From NCBI GenBank assembly GCA_025963385.1, contig JAOPUT010000170.1, positions 1 through 45,679 of the forward strand: a DNA stretch of 45,679 bases. The letters run 5' to 3'. This DNA comes from Mycobacterium sp. GTDB taxonomy: Bacteria > Actinomycetota > Actinomycetes > Mycobacteriales > Mycobacteriaceae. A program made the position numbers and the translations under genes. Shown here one piece after another: positions 9,701 to 16,399 of the stretch; position 1 is the stretch's first letter; each line of letters starts with the position of its first letter. The notes under the pieces are model-generated. The model saw only the letters and a program-made list of their open reading frames with translations, did not search any database and had not been told where the DNA came from.

Positions 9701-9985
9701 GCCGCCGCGACGGTCCTCGTCTGCTCGCTGCTCGAGCGGAATCACCGCGGCGACGTCGACGAGGCCCGCCGTGCGGTCGACGCACTGGCGACGACGCATC
9801 ACCCGATACCGGCCCATCACGAGCTGCCGTTGCTGAGACTGCGTGCCGAGGTGGCTGCAGCCCTCGGCGACGACACCGACCACCGCGAGTTCGCACGTCG
9901 CTACCGATCTCGGGCCCGGGCCCTGGGTTTCCTGGGACACATGGCGATCTCGGATTCCACGTTCGGCGCGCGCCGACGTCCCTAA
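6785..9985 (+). CDS. Zinc-ribbon/class III cyclase/AAA-ATPase/TPR-like protein
   Basis: A 1066-residue multidomain signalling protein. Order: a short zinc ribbon (CRTCG and CDACG within the first 25 residues), a class III adenylate/guanylate cyclase homology domain (~35-190), an AAA/STAND-type ATPase (Walker A GPAGIGKS with Lys267; Walker B VLLIEDAHWID near 380-390) and a long helical TPR-like C-terminus. The two metal-binding aspartates are present (Asp45 in LFADVV, Asp89 in TGDGIMALFG) and Lys85 fits an adenylyl-cyclase pattern. However, the second half reads YTAVGVHVGLAQRM: the usual purine-selecting Asp is Val162 and the transition-state Asn is Gly165, though Arg169 remains. Activity may be weak, altered or lost. 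The reading frame is open upstream, but ATG 6785 just before the zinc ribbon, with AGGACGAAGG in front, is the best start. Soluble; trigger and output unknown. Confidence 0.85.
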   Translation: MAPRQTPCRTCGTEPRPGAKFCDACGTAIALDTTELKQVTVLFADVVRSMDLAAALDSERLRDVMSELFTGCAAIVQQFGGTVDKFTGDGIMALFGAPIALEDHAARACRAALEMQRAATRFAAGVQGRDGIGYAVRVGLNSGGVVTGQIGSGPTSYTAVGVHVGLAQRMEAAAPTGGVMLSESTARLVDPVAVLGERELVTIKGSAAPVPARRLLAMKSREWLAKTSDDGLVGRDAETAAISAMLDRAGEGAGCIVGIEGPAGIGKSRVALELSASARTRGIRTISTFCESHASGIPFYVVARLLRDAFAIGDVDDATTRDMLRAKLAHSEPGDVALLEELFGLRNGDGRDPRVSTDARRRRLSRLLHTEALARATPTVLLIEDAHWIDSVSEAMLTEFCTLAAASAALVVITYRPEYLGALRDVHGLHRLALTPLRQSDSLTLVRRLVGSHPSLRDVVARVVTTAAGNPFFVQELVLDLVERGILAGRPGAYACHGDSSDLAVPPTLHAAIAARIDRLGVPAKRVLNAAALIGSQFDTDLLATALDTDRAELTARLEELVAADLLDPVALASLTEYAFRHPLIRAVASESQLRSDRARTHRRLAAAIERRSEHDPDQDAGLIGTHLESAGDLREAFAWYMRAGAWFTNRDIGAARTNWQRAKTVADAIPHRETDRPTMRIAPRSLLCGSTWRAGGSVEDAGFEELRRLCVEADQPIPLAMGMAGYMSELSVHARPREANELVPEYVALIDSMSNPEMTVGLLFAAIYPKHLTGELQEALQLAERVIDLAHGDPRKGNVLTGSPLAFAMAMRGTARCCLGYHGWRADLDDANAIAHAVDPTTYVSTVMFKYTVGIAVGALVVDDTALAETRAALDIATTCSEDMALGLAQLVRGVTLTHTGSVSDRASGLELLSAAKELADAERFSMTELPLIDTEHAAQRARSGDLDGAVNLARHAVNTIADAGMTLYLGAAATVLVCSLLERNHRGDVDEARRAVDALATTHHPIPAHHELPLLRLRAEVAAALGDDTDHREFARRYRSRARALGFLGHMAISDSTFGARRRP

Positions 9986-9988
9986 CAT
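9983..9988 (+). promoter_or_regulatory. -10-like hexamer for leaderless php
   Basis: TAACAT overlaps the TAA stop of the cyclase gene and is followed by 7 nt and the GTG start of php at 9996. The spacing predicts a transcript starting at or beside the GTG. No Shine-Dalgarno sequence is present. Inferred from pattern only. Confidence 0.5.
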
Positions 9989-9995
9989 CGGTCTG

Positions 9996-10973
9996 GTGCC
10001 ACTCGTCAACACCGCGCGCGGAGCCATCGACGTCTCGGACCTCGGCGTCACCCTCATGCACGAGCACGTGTTCATCATGTCCACCGAGATCATGGAGAAC
10101 TATCCCGAGGGCTGGGGGGACGGCGCCAAGCGTGAAGCCGACGCGATCGTGCGGCTCAACGAGCTCAAGTCCCGCGGCGTCGACACCATCGTCGACCTCA
10201 CCGTCGTCGGGCTCGGCCGCTACATCCCCCGCATCGCCAGGATCGCCGCCAAGACCGAGCTGAACATCGTTGTCGCCACTGGGCTCTACACCTACAACGA
10301 CGTCCCGATGTACTTCCACTACCTCGGCCCCGGCGGCGCGCTCGGGGGTCCGGAGATCATGACCGACATGTTCGTCCGCGACATCGAGCACGGCATCGCG
10401 GACACCGGCGTCAAGGCGGCGATTCTCAAGTGCGCCACCGATGAACCAGGCGTCACACCCGGCGTCGAGCGAGTGCTCCGTGCCGTCGCCCAGGCACACC
10501 GCCAGACCGGCGTCCCCATCTCGACCCACACACACGCCGCGAGCCGTCGCGGCCTCGAACAGCAGAGGATCTTCGCCGAGGAGGGCGTCGACCTCAGCCG
10601 AGTCGTCATCGGCCACAGCGGAGACACCACCGACCTCGCCTATCTCGAGGAGCTGACCGCCCAGGGTTCCTACCTCGGCATGGACCGGTTCGGGGTCGAC
10701 GCGTTCCTGGGCTTCGAGGACCGGGTCAACACCGTCGCGACGATGTGCGAACGCGGGCACGCCGACAAGATGGTGCTGTCCCATGACGCCTCTTGCTATT
10801 TCGACGCGCTGCCCGAGGCGACGCTGCCGGTCGCACTGCCCAACTGGCACTACCTACACATCCACAACGACGTGATACCCGCGCTCAAGCAGCGTGGTGT
10901 CACCGACGAGCAACTCGCCACGATGCTCGTCGACAATCCCCGGCGGATCTTCGCCACCCAGGGCGGGTATTGA
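9996..10973 (+). CDS. php: Phosphotriesterase-like lactonase Php
   Basis: A 325-residue TIM-barrel metal hydrolase, nearly the length of M. tuberculosis Php (Rv0230c, 326). Family members (phosphotriesterase-like lactonases) hydrolyse lactones, including acyl-homoserine lactones, and promiscuously organophosphates. All metal-site motifs are visible: the HxH pair in LMHEHVF, the lysine that becomes carboxylated in AAILKCATDEPG, histidines in STHTHA and VIGHSGD, and the late aspartate in LSHDAS. The start at GTG 9996 gives VPLVNTARGAIDVSDLGVTL, which matches the family N-terminus; longer in-frame reading would lie inside the cyclase gene. Cytosolic, no signal peptide. One base separates its stop from the GTG of the following CoA ligase, so the two form an operon. 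Confidence 0.93.
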   Translation: MPLVNTARGAIDVSDLGVTLMHEHVFIMSTEIMENYPEGWGDGAKREADAIVRLNELKSRGVDTIVDLTVVGLGRYIPRIARIAAKTELNIVVATGLYTYNDVPMYFHYLGPGGALGGPEIMTDMFVRDIEHGIADTGVKAAILKCATDEPGVTPGVERVLRAVAQAHRQTGVPISTHTHAASRRGLEQQRIFAEEGVDLSRVVIGHSGDTTDLAYLEELTAQGSYLGMDRFGVDAFLGFEDRVNTVATMCERGHADKMVLSHDASCYFDALPEATLPVALPNWHYLHIHNDVIPALKQRGVTDEQLATMLVDNPRRIFATQGGY

Positions 10974-10974
10974 C

Positions 10975-12453
10975 GTGGTCGACTCGGTCCCGCCGATCAG
11001 CACCCAGGTCTCCGCGCTCGCGGCGACCGCCCCCGACGAGCCGGCCGTGACCTGTGAGGATCGGACCATCACCCGCGGCGAACTCGACTCGTCGACCAAC
11101 CGCCTGGCCCGCGCCTACGCCGCACGCGGCGTCGGGGTCGGGGACTACGTGTCGATCGCGATGCCCAACTCGATCGAGTTCATCCAGGCGAGCCTGGCGT
11201 GCTGGAAGATCGGCGCCGTGCCGCAGCCGCTGTCGGCGAGGTTGCCCGACGCCGAGTTCGCAGGCATTCTCGACCTGAAGCCGCGGGCCCTGATCGTCGG
11301 CCGCGCCGATCCGCGTGGCGAGGTGCAAAGCGTCCCGATGGACTTCGCTCCGGGCCCAGAGTCATCGGATGCTCCACTGCCCGAAGCGGTTTCACCGGTA
11401 TGGAAGTCGATGACCTCCGGTGGCAGCACGGGACGGCCGAAGCTGATCGAGGCAGGCGGCGACAGCCGGTTGCCTGCCGCGGCAGGCTCCGCGCTGGGAG
11501 CTCAGGAGGGCGACGTCAACCTCCTCTCGGTGCCGCTCACCCACACGACGGGATTCACCACCGCGACGTTGGCCCTGCTGATGGGCCACCACCTGGTGGT
11601 CATGCCGCGCTTCGATGCGCACGAGTTCCTCGGGCTGGTCACCGAGCACGGCGTCACGTACCTGGCGACGGTACCGACCGTCATGCAGCGGTTGCTGCCG
11701 GTGTACCAGGCCACCCCCGACGCGTACGACCTCTCCTCGATACGGAGGTTCTGGCATCTCGGCGCACCCTGCCCACCGGCCGTCAAGCGAGCGTGGATCG
11801 ACCTGCTCGGCCCCGAGAAGGTCTGGGAGTTGTACGGCGGCACCGAACTTCAGTCGATCACCGTCATCTCCGGCGACATGTGGCTGACCCACCCCGGATC
11901 GGTGGGCATCGTCGTCGCCGGTGAGATGAAGGTGCTCGACGACGACGGCGACGAGTGCCCACCCGGCGTCACCGGCGAGATCTACATGCGACCCGGACCG
12001 GGTAGCCCGCCGACCTACCGCTACGTCGGCGTGACCGCCAAGAGCAGAGACGGCTGGGACTCGCTCGGCGACCTCGGGTGGTACGAGGACGACGGCTCGC
12101 AGCGCTTCTTCTACCTGTCCGACCGCCGTGTCGACATGTTCACCGTCGGCGGCCGCAACGTCTATCCCGCCGAGATCGAGTCGGCGCTCGCCGAGCACCC
12201 GAACATCCTGTCCTCCTTGGTCGTTGGCGTGCCCGACGAGGATCTCGGGCAGGTGCCCCACGCACTGGTACAGGCGGCCGTCGACATGGATGAGGCCTCG
12301 GTGCGCACGTTCCTCGCGGAGCGACTGGCGGGCTACAAGGTGCCGCGCACGGTCGAGTTCACCGACCAGCCGCTGCGCGACGACGCGGGCAAGGCGAGAC
12401 GTTCGGCCGTCCGGGACGGGGTCATCTCGCGGCGAGCCGCGCAATTGGGCTAG
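10975..12453 (+). CDS. Acyl-CoA synthetase (bile-acid-CoA-ligase-like)
   Basis: A 492-residue ANL-family adenylating enzyme that should activate a carboxylic acid with ATP and transfer it to CoA. Visible motifs: the phosphate loop MTSGGSTGRPKL, LYGGTE before the adenylate site, GDLGWYEDDG, the hinge SDRRVDMFTVGGRNVYP, and a late lysine in DDAGKARRS fitting the catalytic A10 lysine. The fairly short N-terminal part and the GGRN hinge recall bile-acid/cyclic-acid CoA ligases rather than long-chain FadD proteins, so a steroid side-chain or cyclic acid is possible; the substrate is not shown by sequence. GTG 10975 follows the php stop by one base, so they are co-transcribed. A 28-bp tandem duplication includes its final codons and stop. 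Confidence 0.88.
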   Translation: MVDSVPPISTQVSALAATAPDEPAVTCEDRTITRGELDSSTNRLARAYAARGVGVGDYVSIAMPNSIEFIQASLACWKIGAVPQPLSARLPDAEFAGILDLKPRALIVGRADPRGEVQSVPMDFAPGPESSDAPLPEAVSPVWKSMTSGGSTGRPKLIEAGGDSRLPAAAGSALGAQEGDVNLLSVPLTHTTGFTTATLALLMGHHLVVMPRFDAHEFLGLVTEHGVTYLATVPTVMQRLLPVYQATPDAYDLSSIRRFWHLGAPCPPAVKRAWIDLLGPEKVWELYGGTELQSITVISGDMWLTHPGSVGIVVAGEMKVLDDDGDECPPGVTGEIYMRPGPGSPPTYRYVGVTAKSRDGWDSLGDLGWYEDDGSQRFFYLSDRRVDMFTVGGRNVYPAEIESALAEHPNILSSLVVGVPDEDLGQVPHALVQAAVDMDEASVRTFLAERLAGYKVPRTVEFTDQPLRDDAGKARRSAVRDGVISRRAAQLG

Positions 12454-12492
12454 AGCGCGGCGAGCCGCGCAATCGGGCTAGAGCGCGGCGAG
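12428..12492 (+). repeat. 28-bp tandem repeat (2.3 copies) over a stop codon
   Basis: Unit 1 is 12428-12455, unit 2 is 12456-12483, and a 9-bp partial third copy runs 12484-12492. The full units differ only at 12446 (T) versus 12474 (C). Each begins CGCGGCGAGCCGCGCAAT and ends GGGCTAGAG. The TAG of unit 1 is the ligase stop codon, so a copied tail with a second TAG lies just downstream. A recent local duplication is the simplest explanation. Confidence 0.9.
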
Positions 12493-12532
12493 TGGGTGTC
12501 CCCTCCCGTGCTTCAACCGCCGCGAACGGGGA

Positions 12533-13783
12533 ATGCGCAATCGATGTACATCTATGTCGGGTATGTCGGGTTCGCGGCGGGCATCGATCACCGTGGCTGA
12601 CGGTGGCGACGCGGCTGCCGATCGGGACGCCGCCGCCCGAGGCCATCACGACAGCGTCGCCCAACCCCACACCGACGAGGAGGGCCCCGTCGCCGAGGCC
12701 GAGGCCCGTGCTGCCGAGATGCGCTCGCAAGAGCAGCCCCTCGGGCAGCTGGGCAGGCCGTTCAACCGGCGGTCCCCATTCTTCATCGGGATGACGGCCT
12801 CGGCTGGGGCCGCCGTGACATATCTCGCCGTACAACTTCTTTCGGCCATGTCGGCGGTGCTGGTGCTCATCGGCGTCGCGTTCTTCCTCGCCTTGGGACT
12901 GGAACCGGCCGCTTCCTGGTTCGTCAAACACCGGCTGCCGCGCTGGGCCGCGACCACCCTCGTGTTCGTCGTCTTCCTGGCGCTGATAGCCGGCTTCATC
13001 AGCGCGGCGATCCCCCCGTTGAGCGAGCAGGCGCACCAACTCGCCGCCACGGCACCGCACTATATGCAGCAGGCGCAGGACCACTCCTCGGCCATCGGCA
13101 GACTCAACGACCGCTTTCATCTGCAGCAGCGGGTCACCGACGCGGTCAGCGGATCAGGCGGGTCCGCCCTCAGCGGGGTCATCGACGCAGGCACCGCGGT
13201 GTTCGGCGCCGTCACCGACACGGTCATCGTCATCGTGTTGACGGTGTACTTCCTGGTCGACCTGCCACGTATCCGCACCAATCTCTACCGGCTGGTCCCC
13301 AACACTCGCCGCCCCCGAGCCATCCTCATCGGCGACCAAATCTTCGCCAAGGTCGGCTCCTACGTACTCGGCAACGTGCTGATCTCGGTCATCACCGGCG
13401 GCGCGACGTTCATCTGGCTGTTGGCCTTCGGGGTGCCCTACCCGCTGCTGCTGGGAATCTTCGTCGGGCTGCTGGACCTGGTGCCCGTCGTCGGGTCGAC
13501 CATCGCCGGCATCGTCGTCGCCTTGGTGGCGCTCACGGTCTCGCTGCCGGTGTGCATCGCGACCATCGTGTTCTTCGTCGCGTTCCGGTTTATCGAGGAC
13601 TACCTGCTGGTACCGAGAATCATCGGTCGTGTGGTGAACGTCCCCGCTCTGATCACCGTCGTCTCCGTCCTCATCGGCGGCACGGTACTCGGCATCGTCG
13701 GTGCCCTGGTGGCGATTCCCATCGCCGCCGCCGTGCAGCTCATCATCCAGGAAGTGGTCTACCCCCGCCTCGACGAACGCTGA
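12533..13783 (+). CDS. AI-2E family membrane protein (Rv0205-like)
   Basis: A polytopic membrane protein of up to 416 residues in the AI-2E/PerM family. These proteins are proposed exporters or channels; in E. coli TqsA affects autoinducer-2, but other members move ions or have no known substrate. A charged, acidic cytosolic N-terminus of ~75 residues precedes two membrane spans (SPFFIGMTASAGAAVTYLAV onward). An amphipathic extracytoplasmic part (SEQAHQLAATAPHYMQQ) and a C-terminal group of spans follow, with the family signature LGIFVGLLDLVPVVGSTIAG and FIEDYLLVPRIIG. Starts at 12533, 12554, 12563 (ATG) and GTG 12593 are all possible; 12533 has a purine-rich GGGGA just before it but too close for an ideal site. 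It stands 79 bp after the ligase. An ATP-independent transporter is inferred; substrate unknown. Confidence 0.88.
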   Translation: MRNRCTSMSGMSGSRRASITVADGGDAAADRDAAARGHHDSVAQPHTDEEGPVAEAEARAAEMRSQEQPLGQLGRPFNRRSPFFIGMTASAGAAVTYLAVQLLSAMSAVLVLIGVAFFLALGLEPAASWFVKHRLPRWAATTLVFVVFLALIAGFISAAIPPLSEQAHQLAATAPHYMQQAQDHSSAIGRLNDRFHLQQRVTDAVSGSGGSALSGVIDAGTAVFGAVTDTVIVIVLTVYFLVDLPRIRTNLYRLVPNTRRPRAILIGDQIFAKVGSYVLGNVLISVITGGATFIWLLAFGVPYPLLLGIFVGLLDLVPVVGSTIAGIVVALVALTVSLPVCIATIVFFVAFRFIEDYLLVPRIIGRVVNVPALITVVSVLIGGTVLGIVGALVAIPIAAAVQLIIQEVVYPRLDER

Positions 13784-13785
13784 CC

Positions 13786-13801
13786 ACCGCGCCGAGGCGG
13801 T
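13786..13801. terminator. Small hairpin between convergent genes
   Basis: ACCGC and GCGGT form a 5-bp GC-rich stem around a 6-nt loop in the 41-bp gap between the stops of the AI-2E gene and the convergent acyltransferase gene. There is no U-tract. It could slow polymerase from either side, but support is weak. Confidence 0.25.
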
Positions 13802-13824
13802 ACTCCTCGCGGGCCGCACACCGG

Positions 13825-15078
13825 CTAACGTGCGACCGCAGGCTCGGGCGAGTCGCTGACCGAGCTGTCCAGCGGCGGCACGTCATGACTGCCCAGATCC
13901 CCTGGTCGCTGCGCTCCTGCCCGCCGGTACTCCCACCGCCGCAACGCATTCCGGCACGGCGACTCGACGAGGGCGTAGCTCACCGCCGCGATCGCGAAGC
14001 CGAACACCAGCGTCAGCGCCAGCACCACCGGCATGTGCCCGTTGAACGGGAACTCTCCGATCACGGGGAACACCATTCCCAGCGCAGCGAGGTGCCATAC
14101 GAACAGGCCGTACGACCAGCGCCCCAGCGTCACCATCGTCGTGCTGCCGAGGAACCGGTGCGGCGTGTCCGGCCGGTCGAGCACCAGGGGCGCCAGCAGC
14201 GCGCCCGCGACCACCGCGCCCATCGACACCTTGATCAGGAACTGCCCCAGCGAGCCGGGGGCCAGACCGGCGGGGCCTGCCAACGGCGACGCGGCCAGCC
14301 CGAACGCGGTGAGCGCGATGACGGCCATGACGATCCGGCGGCGGGCCAGGCGGTGTGCCCACCCCACCGGGCTGACCGTGAGCTCGGCGATCAGCATGCC
14401 CGCGGCGAACCACGCGAAGAACGCAGGCGGCCACGTCAGTGGGTTGACGCCGAACGGCACGGAGAAGGGGATCAGCCCCCAAGCGAAGCTCGCCAGGGCG
14501 ACGCCGATGATGACCGGTATCCGGGCGCGCACCGGCAGCCGTCGCGCCACCAGGGCCAGAATCGGCAGCGCGAGATAGAAGCTGACCTCCACCGACAGGC
14601 TCCACATCTGCGTCAACCCGGACGTCAACGTCAGCGGTACGTAGATCTGGGTCAGCGTCAGATTGGCCAACCACACCGTGAGGTCGGCGTTGGCGTCGGG
14701 GAAGAGGGTGAGAATCACCACCACGGCCACCAGATAGCCGGGCATGATGCGGACGATCCTGGAGCGCAGGTAGTGGCCCGTCGGCGGGGTGTGGCGCAGG
14801 CCGCGTGCCGCGGCGGCGTGACCACGCCAGAGCAGGAATCCCGACAGGGCGAAGAAGACGGCGACGGCCAGGTCGAAGCGTCCGAGCACGCGACCGGTGC
14901 TCCACGTCGTGTGCCCGGTCTGAAACCCCACGTGGGTGATCACCACGCCGATCGCGGCACAGGCGCGCATGCCCTCGACGGCGGGCAGGAAGCTGCGGGT
15001 GCCCGAGACTTCCTCTGAATTGCTGCCGTTCACGGTGACCAGTGTGCCCGATGGCCTTGGACTAAGTACCGGCCTCAC
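13825..15078 (-). CDS. tmaT: Acyltransferase 3 membrane protein (Rv0228/TmaT-like)
   Basis: A 417-residue acyltransferase-3 (OafA-type) integral membrane protein. It opens with the family signature FLPAVEGMRACAAIGVVITH, has FDLAVAVFFALSGFLLWRG and a late WSLSVEVSFYLALP, and holds about ten hydrophobic spans. Length and gene position match Rv0228. Its corynebacterial relative TmaT acetylates trehalose monomycolate at the membrane before MmpL transport; that role is from memory and transferred by family and context. The start is uncertain: GTG 15078 has TAACAG six bases upstream, like a leaderless start, while GTG 15033 would give 402 residues. It is divergent from pgfA, whose product is tied to the same mycolate export pathway. 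The end converges on the AI-2E gene. Confidence 0.87.
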   Translation of the reverse strand: MRPVLSPRPSGTLVTVNGSNSEEVSGTRSFLPAVEGMRACAAIGVVITHVGFQTGHTTWSTGRVLGRFDLAVAVFFALSGFLLWRGHAAAARGLRHTPPTGHYLRSRIVRIMPGYLVAVVVILTLFPDANADLTVWLANLTLTQIYVPLTLTSGLTQMWSLSVEVSFYLALPILALVARRLPVRARIPVIIGVALASFAWGLIPFSVPFGVNPLTWPPAFFAWFAAGMLIAELTVSPVGWAHRLARRRIVMAVIALTAFGLAASPLAGPAGLAPGSLGQFLIKVSMGAVVAGALLAPLVLDRPDTPHRFLGSTTMVTLGRWSYGLFVWHLAALGMVFPVIGEFPFNGHMPVVLALTLVFGFAIAAVSYALVESPCRNALRRWEYRRAGAQRPGDLGSHDVPPLDSSVSDSPEPAVAR

Positions 15079-15160
15079 AAAGGGCTGTTAGGGTCGACAC
15101 GGTTTGCCTCAGCTCCCTCCGGGGCAGGTGACGGCATGCCTGGAGTCGTCTCGCGACGAG

Positions 15161-15167
15161 AAGGAGG
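15161..15167 (+). promoter_or_regulatory. Ribosome binding site deciding the TTG start of pgfA
   Basis: AAGGAGG is a near-perfect anti-16S match 6 nt before TTG 15174. It supports the rare TTG as the true start, in contrast to the several genes here that lack any such site. Confidence 0.85.
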
Positions 15168-15173
15168 CACGGT

Positions 15174-16379
15174 TTGAACCGCGCTGTGGCGCTGCGTATC
15201 GCGGCGTGCGGGCTCATGGGCCTCGGTGCCGCGCTCTTGATCGCAGCCCTGCTGCTTTCGACGTACACCAAGGGCAAGATCGCCAAGATCCCGCTCGACA
15301 TCGACACGACGCTGGTCAGCGACGGCACCGGGACGGTCTTCGACCCCGCCTCGCTCAACGCTCAAAAGTTCGTGGTGGACAAGAACGCACCCGTCTCGTT
15401 CCAGCAGCAGATCAGCGTCGAGGCGCCCTCGAACGCCGACGTCGTCACGCTTCAGGTCGGCAACACGGTGCGTCGGACCGACAAGCAGCAGGACAACGGC
15501 TTGCTGCTGGCCCTGGTCGACACCGTCACCCTGGACCGCAAGACCGCGCTGGCGGTGTCCAGCGACACCAACCCCGGCGGCTCGGTGCAGAAGCCGCGCA
15601 GCATCGACGATCCGCAGCCGCCGACCAACGTCGCGCTGCCGCACGACGGGCTGGCCTACCGCTTCCCGTTCGACACCGAGAAGAAGACGTACCCGTACTT
15701 CGATCCGATCGCGCAGAAGGCGTACGACGCCAACTACGACGGCGAAGAGGACGTCAACGGGCTGAACACGTTCCGCTTCACCCAGAACGTCGGCTATGAC
15801 GCCGACGGCAATCTGGTGGAACCGGTCAAGTACGCCTCGCTGTACGGCGACGACGCCGACAGCGTGGTCTCCGCGCGGGCCGAGCTGTGGGGTCTGCCCG
15901 GCGATCCCGAAGAGCAGATCACGATGACCCGCTACTACGCCGCGCAGCGCACCTTCTGGGTGGACCCCGTCTCGGGCACCATCGTCAAGGCCCAGGAGCA
16001 CGGCTTCCACTACTACGCCCGCGATGCGCTCAAGCCCGAGGTCACGTTCGCCGACTACAAGGTCACGACCAACGAGCAGACCGTCGAAGCACAGGTGGCC
16101 AGTGCCCGCGACGAGGGGGACGTCGTCGCACTGTGGGGCCGGATCCTGCCGATCACGTTCACCGCGATCGGTCTGGTGGCACTGATCGGCGGTGTGCTGC
16201 TGGGATCGTTTACCCTGCGCGCCGAGTCCGCCCTGATCGATCCCGGTCTCGACGACACCGGCGGCGGGTTCTTCGGCAGACGCCCGGTGGACACCGGGCC
16301 GATGCCCGCCGCCGAGGCCGCGACCGAGAAGATTCCCACGCAGAGACCGTCGGACCTGCCTCCGGACCGACCGGTCTGA
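15174..16379 (+). CDS. pgfA: DUF3068 protein PgfA (Rv0227c-like)
   Basis: A 401-residue DUF3068 protein. One membrane helix lies near the N-terminus (residues ~5-27, IAACGLMGLGAALLIAALLL). A large extracytoplasmic beta-rich domain follows, then a second helix near residues 325-350 (PITFTAIGLVALIGGVLLG) and a short cytosolic Pro/Asp-rich tail. The resemblance is to Rv0227c/MSMEG_0317. That family has been linked to polar growth and trehalose monomycolate handling with MmpL3, and to lipomannan/lipoarabinomannan maturation; these roles are from memory of the literature. The TTG start is fixed by AAGGAGG 6 nt upstream. It is divergent from the acyltransferase gene and is followed after 20 bp by another membrane protein, forming an envelope operon. 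No residue-level catalytic motif is recognisable, so a periplasmic lipid-binding or assembly role is as likely as an enzyme. Confidence 0.9.
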   Translation: MNRAVALRIAACGLMGLGAALLIAALLLSTYTKGKIAKIPLDIDTTLVSDGTGTVFDPASLNAQKFVVDKNAPVSFQQQISVEAPSNADVVTLQVGNTVRRTDKQQDNGLLLALVDTVTLDRKTALAVSSDTNPGGSVQKPRSIDDPQPPTNVALPHDGLAYRFPFDTEKKTYPYFDPIAQKAYDANYDGEEDVNGLNTFRFTQNVGYDADGNLVEPVKYASLYGDDADSVVSARAELWGLPGDPEEQITMTRYYAAQRTFWVDPVSGTIVKAQEHGFHYYARDALKPEVTFADYKVTTNEQTVEAQVASARDEGDVVALWGRILPITFTAIGLVALIGGVLLGSFTLRAESALIDPGLDDTGGGFFGRRPVDTGPMPAAEAATEKIPTQRPSDLPPDRPV

Positions 16380-16399
16380 TCGCTCGATCCCGTCTTGCC

